A stretch of 64,000 nucleotides of DNA from assembly GCF_003049725.1 (NCBI RefSeq), contig NZ_QAGM01000006.1, positions 1-64,000 on the forward strand. The letters run 5' to 3'. The stretch comes from Oceanimonas marisflavi. Lineage in GTDB: Bacteria; Pseudomonadota; Gammaproteobacteria; Enterobacterales; Aeromonadaceae. This document shows positions 55,074-63,444 of this stretch, piece after piece. Under the pieces are notes generated by a model. That model did no database searches, was not told the origin of the DNA, and worked only from the letters and a program-made list of their open reading frames with translations. The position numbers and the translations under genes are program-made. Position 1 is the first letter of the stretch. Each line of letters opens with the position of its first letter.

Positions 55074-56954
55074 TTAAAGCGGCCATACCCACAATAACAT
55101 GGGCACGCTGACAGCCACCACCAGCAGCTCCAGGGGCAGCCCCAGCCGCCAGTAATCACCAAAGCGAAAACCACCTGGTCCCAGAATAAGTGTATTGTTC
55201 TGATGGCCGATGGGGGTAAGAAAAGCACAGGAGCCGCCAATGGCCACCGCCATTAAAAAGGGATCCGGGCTGACCGCCAGCTGGTTGGCGGCCCCCAGCG
55301 CAATGGGGCACATGACCGCGGCCGTGGCGGCGTTGTTCATCAGATCCGACAGCGTCATGGTCACCACCAGGATCAGCACCAGGGCCACCAGCGCACTGCC
55401 CTGGGCAATGCCATCAAGCAACAGGGAGGCGATAAGACGGGCAGTACCGCTGGTCTCCATCACATCCGCCACCGGGATCAGCGCTCCCAGCAGCACCACC
55501 ACCGGCCAGTCGACCGCGTTGTATACCGAGCGGGGTGGCACGGTGCGAAACACCATGGACGCCAGCACCCCGGCGGCAAAAGACACCGCCGCCGGCAGCC
55601 AGCCCAGGGCCGCCACCGTGACCGAGGCCGCCATGATGCCGGCCGCGGTCAGCGCCTTTTTCTTGTCGGGAATACGCAGATCCCGCTCCGCCAGGGGCAC
55701 ACAGCCGGTGGCCGAAGCAAATTCGGCAATCAGCTCGGGCGAACCCTGCATCAGCAGCAGATCCCCGGCGCGAAAGGCCAGTGCCCGCAGCCGCTTGAAG
55801 GAGCGCTGGCCCTGACGGGATACTGCCAGCAGGTTGACGCCAAAGCGGGAACGCAGCTGAATGCCCCGGGCGGTGCGCCCCAGCAGCTCGGAGCTGGGCA
55901 GGATCACCAGCTCCATCAGCATCACTTCGTCGGAGCCGTCGTCCTTTTTTTCCTTCCTGTCTTTTTGGGGCTTTTCTTCGCTGTTGTTTTCGACAGCCGT
56001 ATCAGCACCGGCGCTGTCCTTTTCTTTCTCTTTCTCTTTTTCCTTTTGTCGTTCTTCCTTGGTGGCCTGGGCTTCTTCCAGCTTCAGCCCCAGGCTGGAC
56101 AGGGCATGGGACAGGGTGTCGGCCTCGGCTTCCAGCATCAGAATATCGCCGGCCCGGATGCGCCGGCGCGGGCTGGGTGTCATGACCCGCACCTCGTTAC
56201 GCACCAGCCCCAGTACCTGGGCATCGGCCTCCACCAGCGCCAGCTCCAGCTCCCGCAGCGTAAGTCCTTCCGCCTTGCAGCCCACCGGCACCCGGGCCTC
56301 GGTAATGTAGGCGCCGGACTCAAAGCCTTCGATGCCCGCCTGCTTGCGCTCGGGCACCAGCCGCCAGCCCACCAGCGTCACAAAGGCCACCCCCAGAGCG
56401 GCCACCGCCAGCCCCACCGGCGTGTAATCGAACATGCCAAAACCTTCGGCGCCGCTGGCCTGGCGAAAACCGGAGACAATCAGATTGGGCGGGGTACCGA
56501 TCAGGGTGGTCATGCCCCCCAGTATGGTGCCAAAGGCCAGGGGCATCAGAATACGGCCCGGCGGCAACTGCTGCCGACGGGCCATTTGCAGGGCCACCGG
56601 CATCAGCAGCGCCAGCGCCCCCACATTGTTCATAAAGGCCGACAGCACAGCCCCCAGCCCGGTCAGGGCCACCATGGCCAGCACGGGGCCGGACTGACTG
56701 GGCAGAAAGGTACGCGCCAGCACATCCACCGCCCCCGAGCTTTGCAGCCCCTTGCTCAGCACCAGCACACAGGCCACGGTGATCACCGCCGGATGAGACA
56801 GTCCCTCAAAGGCCACCTCGGCGGGCACCAGGCCGGTGAGAATACAGGCCAGCAGCGCGCCGGCGGCCACCATATCGTGCCGCCAGCGTCCCCACAAAAA
56901 CATGCCCACGGTGGCGACCAGAATGGCAAGAATGGTGATCTGCGCCTGATCCAT
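55074..56954 (-). CDS. SLC13/CitM-type anion permease with two RCK_C (TrkA-C) domains
   Basis: Inner-membrane transporter of 626 residues: membrane half 1 (about 1-180, with NNVGALALLMPVAL and GTPPNLIVSG), two cytoplasmic TrkA-C domains (about 205-290 and 345-425), then membrane half 2 (about 440-626, with LMNNAATAAVMCPIALG and TPIGHQNN). This arrangement is common in uncharacterised sulfate/sodium symporter-like proteins. The linker between the TrkA-C domains contains a low-complexity charged tract rich in KE and KD encoded by a purine-rich microsatellite. Start at 56954 with GGAG 9 bases upstream. Substrate unknown. Confidence 0.87.
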   Translation of the reverse strand: MDQAQITILAILVATVGMFLWGRWRHDMVAAGALLACILTGLVPAEVAFEGLSHPAVITVACVLVLSKGLQSSGAVDVLARTFLPSQSGPVLAMVALTGLGAVLSAFMNNVGALALLMPVALQMARRQQLPPGRILMPLAFGTILGGMTTLIGTPPNLIVSGFRQASGAEGFGMFDYTPVGLAVAALGVAFVTLVGWRLVPERKQAGIEGFESGAYITEARVPVGCKAEGLTLRELELALVEADAQVLGLVRNEVRVMTPSPRRRIRAGDILMLEAEADTLSHALSSLGLKLEEAQATKEERQKEKEKEKEKDSAGADTAVENNSEEKPQKDRKEKKDDGSDEVMLMELVILPSSELLGRTARGIQLRSRFGVNLLAVSRQGQRSFKRLRALAFRAGDLLLMQGSPELIAEFASATGCVPLAERDLRIPDKKKALTAAGIMAASVTVAALGWLPAAVSFAAGVLASMVFRTVPPRSVYNAVDWPVVVLLGALIPVADVMETSGTARLIASLLLDGIAQGSALVALVLILVVTMTLSDLMNNAATAAVMCPIALGAANQLAVSPDPFLMAVAIGGSCAFLTPIGHQNNTLILGPGGFRFGDYWRLGLPLELLVVAVSVPMLLWVWPL

Positions 56955-57204
56955 GATTTCCGCTCCTGAAATGGGCACATCCCGTGCCACCATGGCGACC
57001 GGAACCTTCCCTTTAACCGGAACCGGAACACCGACAGATTTTGCCCGAGTGTAGCAGCCCGGCCCCGGCGGCTGACAACAGAAAAATGATAATAGCTTGA
57101 ATATAAAGGCGTAAAACGGATTAACGTAATCGCGGTTGCCATCGTCGTGGTGTTTGTGACACGGGCAGGCTAAGATCGCTGTTTTTGACGATGACGGTGA
57201 CCTC

Positions 57205-58038
57205 ATGATCAAGCTTGGTGACAACAATTCCCTGCCCCTGCTGCGGCTCGACGACAAGGGCGGCTGGCTGGACGGCGGCGACTTCGGTGAGCTGTTTCTG
57301 CCCAAAAGCCAGTTGCCCGCCGGCTGTCGTCCCGGTGGCGAGGTGGAGGTGTTCGTCTACCTGGATGCCGATCTGGAGCCGGTGATCACCACCAGCCGCC
57401 CCAAGGCCCGGGTGAACCAGTTTGCTTCACTGAAAGTGGTCACGGTCAACCGTCTGGGGGCCTTTCTCGACTGGGGCATGAAGAAAGACATTTTTGTGCC
57501 CGCCCGCAATCAGGCCCAGCCCATGCAGGTAGGCCGGCACTATGTGGTGCGCCTGTCGCTGGATCACGAGGGCCGCATGGTGGCCACCAGCAAGCTGGAG
57601 CCCTTTCTTGACAAGGACACTCCCCGCTACCGGGCCGGCGATGAGGTCAGCCTGCTGATCGTGGCCGGCACCCCGCTCGGCCTGAAGGCGGTGGTGGACG
57701 GCAAGTACTGGGGCCAGTTGTTCAAGTCGGAGCTGCCCGAGCGCCTGCCCATGGGCAAGAGCCTGCGCGGCTATATCAAGCAGGTGCGGGACGACGGCAA
57801 GCTGGATCTGACCCTGTTCAAACCCGGCCCGGGCAAGACCGACGAGGCGGCAGACAAGGTGCTGGCCCGGCTGGAAGCCGCCGGCGGCAGCCTGCCGGTG
57901 AGCGACAAGACCGATCCCGACACCATCTACCGCCAGTTCGGCATCAGCAAGGGCACCTTCAAGAAAGCCATCGGCGGCCTGTACAAGCAGGGCAAAGTCG
58001 TGATTGAAGCGGACGGGATCCGGCTGGCAAAGCCGTGA
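57205..58038 (+). CDS. S1-domain RNA-binding protein, CvfB/YitL-like
   Basis: 277-residue cytoplasmic protein related to CvfB of Staphylococcus: tandem S1/OB-type domains (about 1-62, 68-135 and 140-205; LKVVTVNRLGAFLDWGMKKD is 20 residues of the second) and a C-terminal winged helix (about 220-277) with YRQFGISKGTFKKAIGGLYK (20 residues). CvfB binds RNA and affects virulence gene expression in Staphylococcus; the function in gammaproteobacteria is not established. Divergent from the permease gene across 250 bases in which I see no gene or clear site. Confidence 0.85.
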   Translation: MIKLGDNNSLPLLRLDDKGGWLDGGDFGELFLPKSQLPAGCRPGGEVEVFVYLDADLEPVITTSRPKARVNQFASLKVVTVNRLGAFLDWGMKKDIFVPARNQAQPMQVGRHYVVRLSLDHEGRMVATSKLEPFLDKDTPRYRAGDEVSLLIVAGTPLGLKAVVDGKYWGQLFKSELPERLPMGKSLRGYIKQVRDDGKLDLTLFKPGPGKTDEAADKVLARLEAAGGSLPVSDKTDPDTIYRQFGISKGTFKKAIGGLYKQGKVVIEADGIRLAKP

Positions 58039-58048
58039 GACGGAAAAT

Positions 58049-58062
58049 GTGAGGAGTGAGGA
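58049..58062 (+). repeat. GTGAGGA heptamer array, 2 units
   Basis: Two perfect tandem gtgagga units 10 bases after the S1-domain gene stop, the same heptamer as the array ending trmO. Confidence 0.75.
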
Positions 58063-58082
58063 GGCTGTAGCGAGGTGAATTT

Positions 58083-58167
58083 CTCGCTCCCACGCTCCTG
58101 CGTGGGAGTGTATATCGTGTCCTGGCACAGCTCTGGTATGCATTCCCACGCAGAGCGTGGGAATGAG
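58083..58167. repeat. Family 3 repeat, 85-bp full copy
   Basis: ctcgctcccacgctcctgcgtgggagtg at the left and gcattcccacgcagagcgtgggaatgag at the right are two hairpins; between convergent S1-domain gene and yqcA. The order of the two hairpin types is reversed relative to 40963-41059. Confidence 0.9.
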
Positions 58168-58186
58168 ATGATACAGCGCAAGCGCC

Positions 58187-58627
58187 TTAAATTTTCTCCA
58201 TCCAGCCCTTAAGCCATTCCAGGGCCGGCACTTCCGGCTCAAGGGTTTCGGTGGCATCCACCAGCAGGCGGTCGGTCACCGCCTGTGCCTGCAGCTCCTG
58301 CAGCTGTTCATCAAGCTTTTTGCCGGCGCCGCAGAAGTCTTCATAGCTGCTGTCCCCCAGGGCCACCAGGGCGTAGCGCACTTCGGGGATGGGCGGGCAG
58401 GCTTCCCGCAGGGTTTCAAACAGGGGCACCAGATTGGGCGGAATATCTCCCTGCCCGGTGGTGGAGGTGACAAACAGCCAGAAGTGGGATTGATCCAGAT
58501 CGGCCAGCTCTGCATCTTCGTGCAGGGTGACATTGTGCCCCGCCTTTACCAGCGCTTCTTCCAGAGTTTCCGCCACCAGTACGGCCGAGCCGTATACGGT
58601 GCCGATAATAATATCCACTGACGCCAT
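58187..58627 (-). CDS. yqcA: Flavodoxin, YqcA/MioC-like
   Basis: Small FMN-binding electron carrier of 146 residues. The phosphate loop is GTVYGSAVLVAETLEEAL near the N-terminus and the FMN-flanking loops are TSTTGQGDIPPN and ALGDSSYEDFCGAGKK. Position downstream of truC and yqcC matches yqcA in E. coli rather than mioC. Redox partner unknown. A family-4 repeat separates it from truC. Confidence 0.9.
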   Translation of the reverse strand: MASVDIIIGTVYGSAVLVAETLEEALVKAGHNVTLHEDAELADLDQSHFWLFVTSTTGQGDIPPNLVPLFETLREACPPIPEVRYALVALGDSSYEDFCGAGKKLDEQLQELQAQAVTDRLLVDATETLEPEVPALEWLKGWMEKI

Positions 58628-58716
58628 TTATGCTCTCCTTGGTTTTTTGGCAATATTGTTGTCTGGTGCACTATGCCATGGAACCTGCGCCGGCCCCAAG
58701 GTGGGGTCCGGGTCCC

Positions 58717-58799
58717 GTAGGTTGGAATGAGCAGCGCGAATTCCAACATTCCACCGTCGCCTGCCTTTGTTGGGATTCGCTGCGCTCATCACAACCTAC
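58717..58799. repeat. Family 4 repeat, 83-bp full copy
   Basis: gtaggttggaatgagcagcg... to ...gctcatcacaacctac, closely similar to the copy at 30283. In the 280-base gap between truC and yqcA, which also holds a family-5 element. Confidence 0.92.
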
Positions 58800-58837
58800 C
58801 GCTCTCGGCTCTTGGATTCATTTGTAGAACGGGGGCG

Positions 58838-58912
58838 TGTAGGCCCGGTTTCAACCGGGCAACGCCGGGTGCCAGATTCAACACGGTTTGCCCCAATAAA
58901 TTGGGGCCTACA
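58838..58912. repeat. TGTAGGCCC inverted repeat (family 5), 75 bp
   Basis: Ends tgtaggccc...gggcctaca are perfect inverted repeats; internal hairpins cccggtttcaaccggg and ttgccccaataaattggggc. The TAG stop of truC (58908-58910 on the minus strand) is within its right end. Confidence 0.88.
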
Positions 58913-59630
58913 AAATCCATCCGAATTCGGTAGCCAGGCGGTGCCAGTGCGCGTCCAGCGGGGCACTGAGGGTCAGCGGCTCACCGGTCACCGGGTGGGT
59001 CAGGCTCAGCCGGGCGGCGTGCAGCATCAGCCGGTCGCACTGGTACTGTTCACGGAAAAAGCGGTTGTGGCGGCCGTCACCATGGCTGGTGTCGCCCACG
59101 ATGGGGTGGCGCAGGTGGGCCATGTGCCGGCGCAGCTGATGTTTGCGGCCGGTCTCCGGGCTGAGCTGCACCAGGCTGTAGCGGCTGGTGGGGTGCTTTT
59201 TCGACACCGCAAAGGGCAGCTCCACCCGGTCCAGGCCCTGCCAGCGGGTCACCGCCTCCTGAGCCGGCTTGTCGGGATCGGCAAACTTGTCGGCAATGTC
59301 GTCCAGCTCCCGGGTCAGTGCATATTCCAGCCGCCCTTCACCTTCAAGGTAACCCCGCACCAGCGCCAGATAGGTCTTGCTGATCTGGCGCCCGCCAAAG
59401 GCCTCGGTCAGGGTACGGGCCACCCCGGCGTTCTTGGCAAACAGCAGCAGGCCGGAGGTGGGCCGGTCGAGCCGGTGCACCGGAAATACATGGCAGCCCA
59501 CGGCGTCCCGGGTCAGCTGCATGGCAAAGCGGGTTTCGTGCCGGTCGAGCCAGCTGCGGTGCACCAGCAGACCGGGCTCCTTGTTGACCGCCACCAGCCA
59601 GTCGTCTTCATACACCAGCTCAATGCTCAT
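58908..59630 (-). CDS. truC: tRNA pseudouridine(65) synthase TruC
   Basis: RluA-family pseudouridine synthase acting on U65 of tRNA-Ile1 and tRNA-Asp. The catalytic Asp is in VHRLDRPTSGLLLFAKN (about residue 56); LVQLSPETGRKHQLRRHMAH (20 residues) is motif-III-like. 240 residues (E. coli 260). Starts with ATG overlapping the yqcC stop by 4 bases. The last residues and stop codon lie in a repeat element. Confidence 0.93.
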   Translation of the reverse strand: MSIELVYEDDWLVAVNKEPGLLVHRSWLDRHETRFAMQLTRDAVGCHVFPVHRLDRPTSGLLLFAKNAGVARTLTEAFGGRQISKTYLALVRGYLEGEGRLEYALTRELDDIADKFADPDKPAQEAVTRWQGLDRVELPFAVSKKHPTSRYSLVQLSPETGRKHQLRRHMAHLRHPIVGDTSHGDGRHNRFFREQYQCDRLMLHAARLSLTHPVTGEPLTLSAPLDAHWHRLATEFGWIL

Positions 59631-59962
59631 GACTCACGCTCCACCGGCTGGCCGCTCAGGGCTTCATCCAGACGGGCAATGGCTTCAAGCAGAGCCTGAG
59701 TGTCTTCATTCAGCCCCTTGAAGCTTTCCACCGCCAGGGGATAAACGGCAATACGGCCAGGCAGAGGCACACCCGCCGCCAGCATGGCCCGCAGCCGGGG
59801 CAGCAGCACAAACTGCAGCCACTGGGGCAGGCTCAGCGTGTCGATGCAAAAGGGCTGGGTGCTGGCCAGCGCCTCGGCCGACGGGGGCTTGCTGTCCCAC
59901 CAGCCCAGGGTTTTCAGCTCCCGTTCCATGTTGAGCAGCAGGTGTTGAATATCAGCGGGCAT
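59627..59962 (-). CDS. yqcC: YqcC-family protein
   Basis: 111-residue helical protein of unknown function, DUF446 family: LLLNMERELKTLGWWDSKPP (20 residues), FCIDTLSLPQWLQFVLLPRL (20 residues) and LDEALSGQP near the end. Upstream of truC with a 4-base overlap, as in the E. coli syd-yqcC-truC-yqcA group. No membrane or signal segments. Confidence 0.9.
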   Translation of the reverse strand: MPADIQHLLLNMERELKTLGWWDSKPPSAEALASTQPFCIDTLSLPQWLQFVLLPRLRAMLAAGVPLPGRIAVYPLAVESFKGLNEDTQALLEAIARLDEALSGQPVERES

Positions 59963-60048
59963 TGAGCAAACTCCGGGTAAAACGACCCGCTACTATACCA
60001 TCCCGGCCGCCGACTCCCTATAATTCGCCCTCAAGACAGGAGGAGCCC

Positions 60049-61083
60049 ATGCACATAGACACACTCAGCGACTTTTTGACCCAGGCCGGTACCGAGTTTC
60101 GGCTGTTCGATCTGGGCCGGCGGCTGCAGCCCCTTGAGCAGGCCGATTTTGCCGCCATTGAGGCGGGCCGCCGCCCCTATCCCTGGCCCCTGCAGCGTCA
60201 CGCCTGGCTGGCGGTGTGTTACTGGCAGCAACAGGGCGGCCAGCCCTATGTGTGGTTTCTGAAGATTCCCCTGGACGAACGCGGCCTGTTCAACAATGCC
60301 GCGGTCAAACACTTTCTGTCGGCGCTGGTGGAACAGCTGGGCGGGGATATTCACGCGCCGTTGACCGAAGAGCAGCAGCAACGGCTGGCGGACACCCCCT
60401 TTACCTTTCAGCCTCCCCAGGACAAGCTGGCCGCCTTTCACGCCCGCCTGAGCCTGGCGCTGGACCATGCGCCGTCGGCCTTTTATCAGGGCGTGCTCGA
60501 CTATCTGGACAGCCCCGACACTCACGACTGGCAGCAGCTGGGCCTGCAGGGACTGGCGGACGTGGCCGCCCGGCTCAACACCGATGCCGCCCTGGCCAGA
60601 CGGGTACAGCAGCGGCTGTGGCAACTGCCGGCGCCGGTGCAACAGGCCCTGCTGACCCAGTGCGAGCATCATCCCCTGCCCGCGTCGCTGGCAAAGGCGA
60701 TCATCGAGGCCATCAGCAGTGAGCAGGAGCGCGCCGGGCCCGACGAAGAGCGCATCGGTCTGCTGCTGCGGGCCACCGCCGGCTGTGCCCCCTTTCGCGA
60801 GCGCAGCGCCAAGCTGTCCAGTCTGATGAGCCTGAACCCGGGCCCCACTCTGCTGCTGACCCTGGCGGCCCGGCTGTGGCAGGAGCTGACCGACGAGGCC
60901 CTGCTGCTGCAATATCTGACCCTGCTGGCAGAGCATCACGGCGAGCTGTTTAACGGCCTGTTTGCCGAGCTGGTGTCGGTGCCGGCGCTGCGCCCGCTGA
61001 TCCTGGCCAACCTGCACAATCCCGAGCTGCCCGCCTCGCTGAAGCAGGCACTGGGCGGCCTGTTCGCCGCTGCCCGTGGCTGA
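60049..61083 (+). CDS. DUF3549-family protein
   Basis: 344-residue cytoplasmic protein of unknown function recognised from Vibrio/Aeromonas neighbours: MHIDTLSDFLTQAGTEFRLF (20 residues), DLGRRLQPLEQADFAAIEAG (20 residues), then a long helical C-terminal half. ATG at 60049 with AGGAGG upstream; the open frame begins earlier (59962) but is not supported. It overlaps the following DUF3301 gene by 8 bases. Leucine- and alanine-rich; no catalytic motif is evident. Confidence 0.85.
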   Translation: MHIDTLSDFLTQAGTEFRLFDLGRRLQPLEQADFAAIEAGRRPYPWPLQRHAWLAVCYWQQQGGQPYVWFLKIPLDERGLFNNAAVKHFLSALVEQLGGDIHAPLTEEQQQRLADTPFTFQPPQDKLAAFHARLSLALDHAPSAFYQGVLDYLDSPDTHDWQQLGLQGLADVAARLNTDAALARRVQQRLWQLPAPVQQALLTQCEHHPLPASLAKAIIEAISSEQERAGPDEERIGLLLRATAGCAPFRERSAKLSSLMSLNPGPTLLLTLAARLWQELTDEALLLQYLTLLAEHHGELFNGLFAELVSVPALRPLILANLHNPELPASLKQALGGLFAAARG

Positions 61084-61372
61084 GCTGCTGGGGCTGCTGG
61101 CGCTGTTTGTGCTGGGCGCCGGGGTCTGGCAGCTGCGCCGCCAGAGCGAGTTTGCCAGCCGCTGGCTGGCCCATTATTGCAGGCGCCAGCAGTTTCAGCT
61201 GCTGAGCATTTACCGTTACCGCTTTTGCTGGCGCAAGGGCCGGCTACTGGCGCACTTTCGTTTTGAGTTCAGCCACGACGGCGTGCAGCATAACGAGGGA
61301 GATCTCTGGCTGGCCGGGCTGCAGGTGGTGGAGGTATCGGTGCCGGTGCTGCGGGAAAATCACGAGCGGTAA
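61076..61372 (+). CDS. DUF3301-family single-pass membrane protein
   Basis: 98 residues with one N-terminal membrane segment (about 4-18, LLGLLALFVLGAGVW) and a basic soluble part, LAHYCRRQQFQLLSIYRYRF (20 residues), matching DUF3301. Starts with GTG inside the end of the DUF3549 gene, so the pair is translationally coupled. Function unknown; the two domains usually occur together. Confidence 0.85.
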   Translation: MAELLGLLALFVLGAGVWQLRRQSEFASRWLAHYCRRQQFQLLSIYRYRFCWRKGRLLAHFRFEFSHDGVQHNEGDLWLAGLQVVEVSVPVLRENHER

Positions 61373-61378
61373 GCGGTA

Positions 61379-61542
61379 AGCTGTCAGCTTTAAGTGGTGT
61401 TGATTGAAGACCCCGTCTGGTGCCTGATAATGTGGTGGTCGTTGCGAGATGGACTCGCGCCTTCGCAGAGTGACAAGCTGCCGGGCCGGCGTCTATCTTT
61501 CAGACAACACCACTTACAGCTTAAGGCTTAAAGCTGACAGCT
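61379..61542. repeat. 164-bp inverted-repeat element
   Basis: agctgtcagctttaag (61379-61394) pairs with cttaaagctgacagct (61527-61542), and taagtggtgttg (61391-61402) with caacaccactta (61505-61516), all perfect; the right arm has a 10-base insertion. The arms resemble the ctgatagctaaagcttacagct sequence before trmO. It lies just after the DUF3301 gene and ends 9 bases before the ggagg of the next gene. Confidence 0.85.
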
Positions 61543-61558
61543 AAAAAAGGAGGTCAAC

Positions 61559-61789
61559 ATGGAGCACATCGTTCACCCGTTCAGTGAGCTGTTTGAACAA
61601 CTGGGGCTGGATGCCAGCCACGAAGGCATTGAGCATTTTTTGCATAATCATAAACTGCCGCCGGAGGTGGAGCTGGTGGAAGCGCCATTCTGGAGTCCTT
61701 CCCAGGCCAGCTTTCTGAAGGAAGGGCTGCAGGACGATTCCGACTGGGCCGAAGTGATCGATCAGCTTAACGCCAGTCTGAGTAATTAA
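61559..61789 (+). CDS. DUF2789-family protein
   Basis: 76-residue acidic protein: IVHPFSELFEQLGLDASHEG (20 residues), IEHFLHNHKLPPEVELVEAP (20 residues), then FWSPSQASFLKEGLQDDSDW (20 residues). DUF2789 is common in gammaproteobacteria and its function is unknown. Strong ribosome site aaaggaggt 5 bases before the ATG. Followed 10 bases later by another small gene. Confidence 0.88.
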   Translation: MEHIVHPFSELFEQLGLDASHEGIEHFLHNHKLPPEVELVEAPFWSPSQASFLKEGLQDDSDWAEVIDQLNASLSN

Positions 61790-61799
61790 CGGAGTTTTC

Positions 61800-62081
61800 A
61801 TGTCTCAGGACATTATTGATGTTATTCACCGTCTTGCCGCCGAAGGCAAGGCGGTCACCACCGCCACGGTACGGGCCCGCTTGTCGGGCCCGGTCAATAT
61901 GGCTGAATTGATCAGCCTGGTGAACCGCTATCGCAGTGCGCCGGAATCGCTGCCGGCGGCCTCGGCCGTCGCGGCGCAGCCTTCGGCCGCTCAGCCCCCG
62001 GAAGACCGGCTGACGGCGCTGGAAGAAAAAGTACGCGCCCTGGAAGCCCGGCTGGCACGGTTAGAGGGGCCGGACGCCTGA
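61800..62081 (+). CDS. Small conserved hypothetical protein with HTH-like N-terminus and coiled coil
   Basis: 93 residues that I do not recognise as a named family. The first 45 residues (IIDVIHRLAAEGKAVTTATV is 20 of them) resemble a winged-helix-like KfrA-type start; a Pro/Ala-rich linker (about 46-64) leads to a C-terminal coiled coil LTALEEKVRALEARLARLEG (20 residues) with regular leucines. It may bind DNA or dimerise. ATG at 61800 with an acggag site; its stop overlaps the next start as TGATG. Confidence 0.7.
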   Translation: MSQDIIDVIHRLAAEGKAVTTATVRARLSGPVNMAELISLVNRYRSAPESLPAASAVAAQPSAAQPPEDRLTALEEKVRALEARLARLEGPDA

Positions 62082-62854
62082 TGTGGGTTTGTGAACTTCA
62101 GTTTGACTGCTATCAGGACACCCGGCTGGCCGAGGCCGAGCAGGCCATTCGCCAGTTGCTGGATTCCCTGCGCTACAACGGCCAGATCATCGGCCGGGAA
62201 TTTCCCACCGTGATCCATCAGGGCTGGCTCACCAGCCGGGTGGTGTGTCCCGAGCAGGACAGCCTGCACCCGCGCCATTACAGCCGTCAGGTAGAGCTGG
62301 CGGTGGAGCAGCTGCACCGGGCCGGGCTCACCAGCCCCAGGGTCAATCCGCGCGGGCCGGATCTCAACTCCGACACCACAGACGAGGCCCACACGCCCCG
62401 GTGGCAGGTGCTGTATACCAGCTATCTGCATACCTGCTCCCCCCTGCGTTGTGGCGACCATTTTGCGCCCATCCCCCTTTACCGCATTCCGGCGGTGGCC
62501 AACGGCGATTTCAAGCAGGTAGTCAAATGGCAGGAAGACTGGGAAGCCTGTGATCAGCTGCAGATGAACGGCTCCATTCTCGAACACGCCGCGGTGCAGG
62601 AAATTTCCGCCACCACCAGTTTGCTGAGCCGCCGGGGCCGGGATCTGGCCAAACGCATCGAATACCTGACCCAGGTGCCGACCTTCTACTACCTCTACCG
62701 GGTGGGCGGCGACAGCCTGGCGGCCGAGCAGTCCCGCCCCTGCCCCGGCTGTGGCGGTGACTGGCGCCTTGACGCGCCGCTGCACGATATTTTCGACTTT
62801 TTCTGTGAGCCCTGCCGGCTGGTGTCCAACCTGTCCTGGGACTTCAAAGACTGA
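62081..62854 (+). CDS. DUF2310 zinc-ribbon protein
   Basis: 257-residue protein of the Zn-ribbon-containing DUF2310 family, suggested to bind nucleic acid. The C-terminal ribbon is CPGCGGDWRL ... FFCEPC, four cysteines in two CxxC pairs. The main domain begins MWVCELQFDCYQDTRLAEAE (20 residues) and holds SRRGRDLAKRIEYLTQVPTF (20 residues). Start overlaps the previous stop by one base. Convergent with syd, the two coding regions overlapping by 11 bases. Confidence 0.86.
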   Translation: MWVCELQFDCYQDTRLAEAEQAIRQLLDSLRYNGQIIGREFPTVIHQGWLTSRVVCPEQDSLHPRHYSRQVELAVEQLHRAGLTSPRVNPRGPDLNSDTTDEAHTPRWQVLYTSYLHTCSPLRCGDHFAPIPLYRIPAVANGDFKQVVKWQEDWEACDQLQMNGSILEHAAVQEISATTSLLSRRGRDLAKRIEYLTQVPTFYYLYRVGGDSLAAEQSRPCPGCGGDWRLDAPLHDIFDFFCEPCRLVSNLSWDFKD

Positions 62855-63380
62855 CCGGCTCGGCCCGGCGCAGAAAGGTGGCCAGATCCGGCGCCAGGGT
62901 GCCGATGGCGCCCTTGCCCAGACGCTCGAGCAGCACGGCGCCGCTGGCATTGTCCAGCGTCACCAGCCGGTGCTCGTCCCGGCAGGTGGCAATAAACCAG
63001 GTGGCCGGCAGCCCGAGCTTGCGCTGCATCAGCTGGTGACCAATCTGGTTTTGCTGCAGCCGCTCAAAGTCGGCCTGATTCCAGGGCTGCAGCAGGGTCA
63101 CGAACAGCCCCTTGTAACACAGGGGCACATGCCCGGCGTAATAATGGCCGAACAGCGCCGCCAGCGACGGATGCACCGGCATGTCCAGCGCCTCGCCCAG
63201 ATTGTCAAAACTGCCGGGCTCGGGGCGCGCAAAGGGGCGCCAGGCCACCCGGCCATGGTGCGCCGGCAACAACTCGGCGGGCGACGGCTCGCCGGGGTCG
63301 TGCTCTGCCAGGGGCTGGCCATAGCACCGGCGATAGTGTTCAAACAGGGCAGCCAGTGCCGGCACCACTTGATTCTCCAT
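62844..63380 (-). CDS. syd: SecY-interacting protein Syd
   Basis: Peripheral inner-membrane protein that binds SecY and guards against faulty translocons. 178 residues (E. coli 181), with PALAALFEHYRRCYGQPLAE (20 residues), LFGHYYAGHVPLCYKGLFVT (20 residues) and GHQLMQRKLGLPATWFIATC (20 residues). Transcribed away from queF with a 64-base intergenic region, as in E. coli. Confidence 0.94.
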   Translation of the reverse strand: MENQVVPALAALFEHYRRCYGQPLAEHDPGEPSPAELLPAHHGRVAWRPFARPEPGSFDNLGEALDMPVHPSLAALFGHYYAGHVPLCYKGLFVTLLQPWNQADFERLQQNQIGHQLMQRKLGLPATWFIATCRDEHRLVTLDNASGAVLLERLGKGAIGTLAPDLATFLRRAEPVSL

Positions 63381-63444
63381 GGCAAAGCCTCACAATGTTT
63401 TTAGAAATGTATACAAGGCCCCATTTTATCAAGCGGACTTTCAA

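Noticed and set aside
63381-63444. PreQ1 riboswitch before queF
   Set aside because: The 64-base gap has no recognisable preQ1 aptamer features and is shared with the syd promoter region.
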